A DNA stretch of 63,565 nt from CAZEAC01 sp964510065. GTDB lineage: Bacteria > Bdellovibrionota_C > UBA2361 > CAIXSY01. A model generated the notes under the pieces. That model was given only the letters and a program-made list of their open reading frames with translations. It ran no database searches and was not told where the DNA came from. The stretch lies in the NCBI GenBank assembly GCA_964510065.1, contig CAZEAC010000025.1, forward strand, positions 1-63,565. The letters run 5' to 3'. Shown here piece after piece: positions 60,800 through 63,565 of the stretch (within the stretch, counting starts at the first letter, position 1; each line of letters opens with the position of its first letter). The translations under genes and the position numbers were made by a program.

Positions 60800-62587
60800 A
60801 TGTTGAATATGAATACGAGTCGTTCGGAGAAGCAGGGTACAAATCCCGCCAAAGTAAAGGCGTTGGCGGTAGCGCGCGGTCTTACCATTCGAGCGCCCCA
60901 CGGCGATTATCTGGTAGTGGACTCGAACTTCGCGTTGACGAATCAATCTCGAATAGCACTAGTGGGAGCTAACGGTTCTGGTAAGTCGACCATCCTTAAG
61001 GCGCTCATGGACGTCGACTCTGTCGCGGTCACGTCGGGAAGTATCGAATTCCCACACAAAGGCCAACGTGTCGAGTATGTACCTCAGTACCCCCCCGCGG
61101 AAATCTTGGAGATGCCACTCGAGGATATGGTGGTGGATTACATTGCCAAACGAAGCGGCGACCATGGCGAGACATGGCGCGCATATGCGGTGCTTTCTGA
61201 GCTTGGCTTTTCGGATCAAAAGCTCTCCGTAAAAATGAAGAACTTAAGTGGCGGCGAGATAAACATGGCGCTGCTTGCCCGTGCGTTGGCGACGGAGCCG
61301 ACCTTGATCTTATTGGATGAACCAACAAATCACCTCGATACCGAGGGTATTTACCGATTTGAATCGGCATTAAAAACCCTCAAAGTTCCCTTTCTCATCG
61401 TGAGCCATGATCGGGAGCTGCTCGATCGGTTCACCAATGAAACACTCTTTCTCGCCTACAAGAAAATTCAAAAAGTGGACCTCCCCTACAGTGAAGCCAA
61501 GCTAGAACTCGCGAAACAGCGTGAAGCTCTTATAGAACTACGCGCGCAGCAGGAACGTCGTCGGCAACAGATCGTAAAGCGTGTTCAATGGCTGCAGGCG
61601 TTCGCCAGAATTAGTGACGACATGGCGCCGGTCTATCGAGCGCATCTCACGAAGCTCGCGAGATTCGAGTCTCAAATGGTGGAGGTGCCGCAAGAAAAAA
61701 AGAGTAGACTGCGCATGGAATCTGTTGACATACGCGCGCAAACCACGATGCGCATCAAAGACTATTCGGTGAAGATACCAGGCACTGACCAGACTCTGTA
61801 TTCTATCAACAATCTATTCGTCACTCCGGGCGAGCGTCTCGCAATCATGGGACCGAACGGCGCGGGAAAAAGCACGCTATTGGAGCAGATTGTCGCCGCC
61901 TATCAACCAACCGAGGCGAAATCCGCGGAAGACGGCATACGACTCAATCCCCAGGTACAGCTCGGGTACTACGATCAAAAGCAGCGTGCCTTAAATCCAC
62001 AAACGTCACTAATTGACTTCGTCTCCCGTAGCTGCGCCCTTTCCACCGAAGCGGGCCATCGAGCGCTCGCGGGGGCTGGATTCCCCTATGCCAGACACAA
62101 TGATATCATCGGTCGCCTAAGTGGCGGAGAACGGGCGCGACTGCAATTCTTGGCGATTAAAGAACGAGGCGTCAACTTTTTAATTCTGGACGAGCCAACA
62201 AATCATCTCGATGTAGAGGGCATTGAGCAGCTCGAGACCAATTTACAGACGTTTTCGGGCACCGTCATGTTTGTAAGCCATGATCGCCGATTTTTAGACA
62301 ATGTGTGTTCCCACATTCTAGACGTAGATTTTCAAACCATTATGCGTTACAGCGGAAATTACGCCGCTTTTGAAATTCAAAAAGCCCTTTTTTTAGAGCA
62401 GAAAGAAAAAGAAATTGTGGCGCAAGAAAAGGAAATTGAACGAAAACAAGCTTTTGTCGATCGATTTCGCTACAAAGCTTCAAAAGCGCGCCAAGCCCAA
62501 AGTCGCCTAAAGCAGCTTGAAAAAATGGAAGTCATTGAGCCCGTAAAAATCTCTCGTAAGACGCCTATTTTTCAATTTAATGAATAG
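60800..62587 (+). CDS. ABC-F ATPase, candidate ribosome-protection self-resistance protein
   Basis: The 595-residue protein has two ABC domains and no membrane span, as in ABC-F proteins. Domain 1 has GANGSGKST (56-64), LSGGEINMALLARA and LLDEPTNHLD. The charged interdomain linker (about 235-310) ends in an arm that would reach the peptidyl-transferase centre. Domain 2 has GPNGAGKST, LSGGERARLQFLAIKE and LILDEPTNHLD. Blasticidin-type drugs bind the P-site of the ribosome, so an ABC-F next to the cluster is a fitting protector. From about 62,290 the DNA becomes AT-rich and the sequence changes to the end of domain 1 and linker of a YbiT-like ABC-F, ending in an in-frame TAG; the last 80 residues are therefore suspect. 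Confidence 0.82.
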   Translation: MLNMNTSRSEKQGTNPAKVKALAVARGLTIRAPHGDYLVVDSNFALTNQSRIALVGANGSGKSTILKALMDVDSVAVTSGSIEFPHKGQRVEYVPQYPPAEILEMPLEDMVVDYIAKRSGDHGETWRAYAVLSELGFSDQKLSVKMKNLSGGEINMALLARALATEPTLILLDEPTNHLDTEGIYRFESALKTLKVPFLIVSHDRELLDRFTNETLFLAYKKIQKVDLPYSEAKLELAKQREALIELRAQQERRRQQIVKRVQWLQAFARISDDMAPVYRAHLTKLARFESQMVEVPQEKKSRLRMESVDIRAQTTMRIKDYSVKIPGTDQTLYSINNLFVTPGERLAIMGPNGAGKSTLLEQIVAAYQPTEAKSAEDGIRLNPQVQLGYYDQKQRALNPQTSLIDFVSRSCALSTEAGHRALAGAGFPYARHNDIIGRLSGGERARLQFLAIKERGVNFLILDEPTNHLDVEGIEQLETNLQTFSGTVMFVSHDRRFLDNVCSHILDVDFQTIMRYSGNYAAFEIQKALFLEQKEKEIVAQEKEIERKQAFVDRFRYKASKARQAQSRLKQLEKMEVIEPVKISRKTPIFQFNE

Positions 62588-62590
62588 AGA

Positions 62591-63463
62591 GTGGCTATTA
62601 TTGGTCCCAATGGCGCTGGAAAATCCACCTTAATAAAAGCTTTGGCGGGAGAATTTCCTGAATGCCAGGGAGGAATTCACTGGAAGAGCAATGTAAAAGT
62701 AGGCTACTTCGCTCAAGATTGCGATAAGCAAATAAAAGCCTCCGATAAAACAGTGCTTGATTGGTTATGGCAAGTTTGTCCTCTTGAAAACGTAAGTTTT
62801 GTTTTAGGTATGCTTGGACGCGTATTTTTAGGAGGGGAAGATGCTAAAAAAAATACCTCTTCGCTTTCGGGAGGGGAACTTTGTAGGCTGTCGCTGGCAG
62901 CGATTATGATTGAAAAACCCAATACGATTGTTTTGGATGAGCCTACCAATCATTTGGACATTGAGTCGATTGAAGCTTTAACGAAGGCACTGAAGGAATA
63001 TTCAGGTACTTTGATTTTTGTTTCCCATGACCGCATGTTTGTTTCTGAGCTTGCTACCCGAATTATTGAAATAGAGCCTACGGGATTTTATGATTTTCAG
63101 GGCTCTTATAACGAATTTGTAGAGAAGAACCATAAAGATTATTTGGATCAAAGCCAAAAGGCTATCAGTAAAATGGCCTCATCAAATGGTGCAAAAGAGC
63201 AAATTGGTAAGCAAATTTACCTAGAACAAAAGCAAAAAAGAGCCGAAGAAAATCAGAAAAAAAGAAACTTAGAATTGGTGATGAAAGAAGTTTCGAAGCT
63301 TGAAGAAAGCTTAAAAGAGCTAGAAAACGAATTTTCCAACCCCAGTATTTATGAAATAAAATCTCGAGAAGAAATAGCTTCTATGGTGGCTAAAAAAGAA
63401 AAATTGGAACACGCATTGTCTTTAAAAATGTCTGAATGGGAGAAGCTTGAAACGGATTTCTAG
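62591..63463 (+). pseudogene. C-terminal half of a second (YbiT-like) ABC-F, same frame after an amber stop
   Basis: This frame continues in phase from the previous one after a single TAG (62585-62587) and AGA. It begins right at the P-loop (VAIIGPNGAGKST) and has SSLSGGELCRLSLAAI, IVLDEPTNHLDIESIEAL and FVSHDRMFVSELATR, then a coiled-coil C-terminus. The usual roughly 50 residues of the second domain before the P-loop are missing. GC content is far lower than in the main cluster. The match to domain 2 of YbiT-type proteins is close. Assembly chimera, recombination remnant and genuine readthrough are all possible; the first is most likely. Confidence 0.7.
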
Positions 63464-63547
63464 AAATCATCTTTATTTACTTCCCTTTATTTTTGCTATT
63501 TTTGATTAAGACGACGAGCAATTGTCATAAAATAAAGAAATTAAAAA

Positions 63548-63565
63548 ATGTCTTTTCAAAAAGGA
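63548..63565 (+). CDS. First six codons of a gene running off the right edge
   Basis: ATG TCT TTT CAA AAA GGA after an A-rich leader reads MSFQKG and runs to the window end. The 84 bp before it are very AT-rich, without Shine-Dalgarno site, and contain TATTTTTG at about 63498, which fits the Bacteroidota -7 motif TAnnTTTG. Only the start is seen. Confidence 0.3.

Noticed and set aside
60650..60946. 98-codon minus-strand frame overlapping the ABC-F start
   Set aside because: It overlaps the well-supported ABC-F gene and the amidotransferase leader region, is basic and of low protein character, and has no ribosome site.
62585..62587. Amber stop read as a recoded or suppressed codon
   Set aside because: About 50 residues of the domain are also missing at the same point and the base composition changes, so a splice artefact or pseudogene explains it better than recoding.
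1..63565. CRISPR arrays, tRNA and rRNA genes
   Set aside because: I found no regularly spaced direct repeats and no recognisable tRNA or rRNA segments by eye; a dedicated scan was not possible.

Overview
The window (63,565 bp) looks like chromosome from an uncultured Gram-negative bacterium, most likely of a deltaproteobacterial-type lineage (Bdellovibrionota, Myxococcota or Desulfobacterota; inference). The pointers are flagellar genes with a glycosylation island, a MeaB G-protein, a DUF1592/DUF1552 secreted pair, Thr-Pro-rich linkers in very large secreted proteins, VIT-VWA proteins and REP-type transposases. Shine-Dalgarno sites precede many genes. I saw no rRNA, tRNA or CRISPR array.

Layout. 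0-12 kb: 3' end of flgE, a hypothetical gene, meaB, a secreted hypothetical, a membrane protein built on a degenerate ABC-ATPase domain, fliS, then a probable flagellin-glycosylation operon (methyltransferase/CgeB fusion, GT9 enzyme, small partner). 12-22 kb: small hypotheticals, a GT2, and a secreted DUF1592 cytochrome-like / Tat-exported DUF1552 / BNR-repeat trio. 22-26 kb: a VIT-VWA protein divergent from a duplicated-domain MarR regulator, with four TTGACTA elements between them. 26-36 kb: accessory genes, including a frameshifted gene, a PD-(D/E)XK nuclease, a REP-type transposase, a 979-aa protein with a C-terminal GNAT domain and MITE-like elements. 36-38 kb: folK, a purN-like gene and a PP2C-like phosphatase. 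39-51 kb: two tandem giant S8 proteases, the first lacking its catalytic Asp, then a thioredoxin-fold secreted protein and a TraB/TIKI-like protein. 51-53 kb: small hypotheticals, a LysR remnant and a solitary DNA methyltransferase.

The standout is 53.0-62.6 kb: seven tightly packed minus-strand genes plus a divergent ABC-F ATPase. In transcription order they are an asparagine-synthase-type amidotransferase, a radical SAM enzyme, a GT-B-like glycosyltransferase, a KamA-type 2,3-aminomutase, a DegT aminotransferase, an ATP-grasp ligase and a blasticidin-S-deaminase-like cytidine deaminase. This matches the logic of peptidyl-nucleoside antibiotics (blasticidin S, arginomycin, gougerotin): sugar attached to cytosine, radical sugar editing, transamination, beta-amino-acid formation, amide coupling, and self-protection by deamination and ribosome protection. 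I read it as a candidate cytosine-nucleoside antibiotic cluster outside the actinomycetes.

The right edge (after about 62.3 kb) changes to AT-rich DNA in the middle of the ABC-F gene. It carries an in-frame stop and part of a second, YbiT-like ABC-F, so this edge may be an assembly chimera or a recombination scar. Two repeat families run through the window: intergenic palindromes with a CCACAGAGACACA core (three copies) and MITE-like elements with TAGCCTGGACTTCTCAC ends (four copies).
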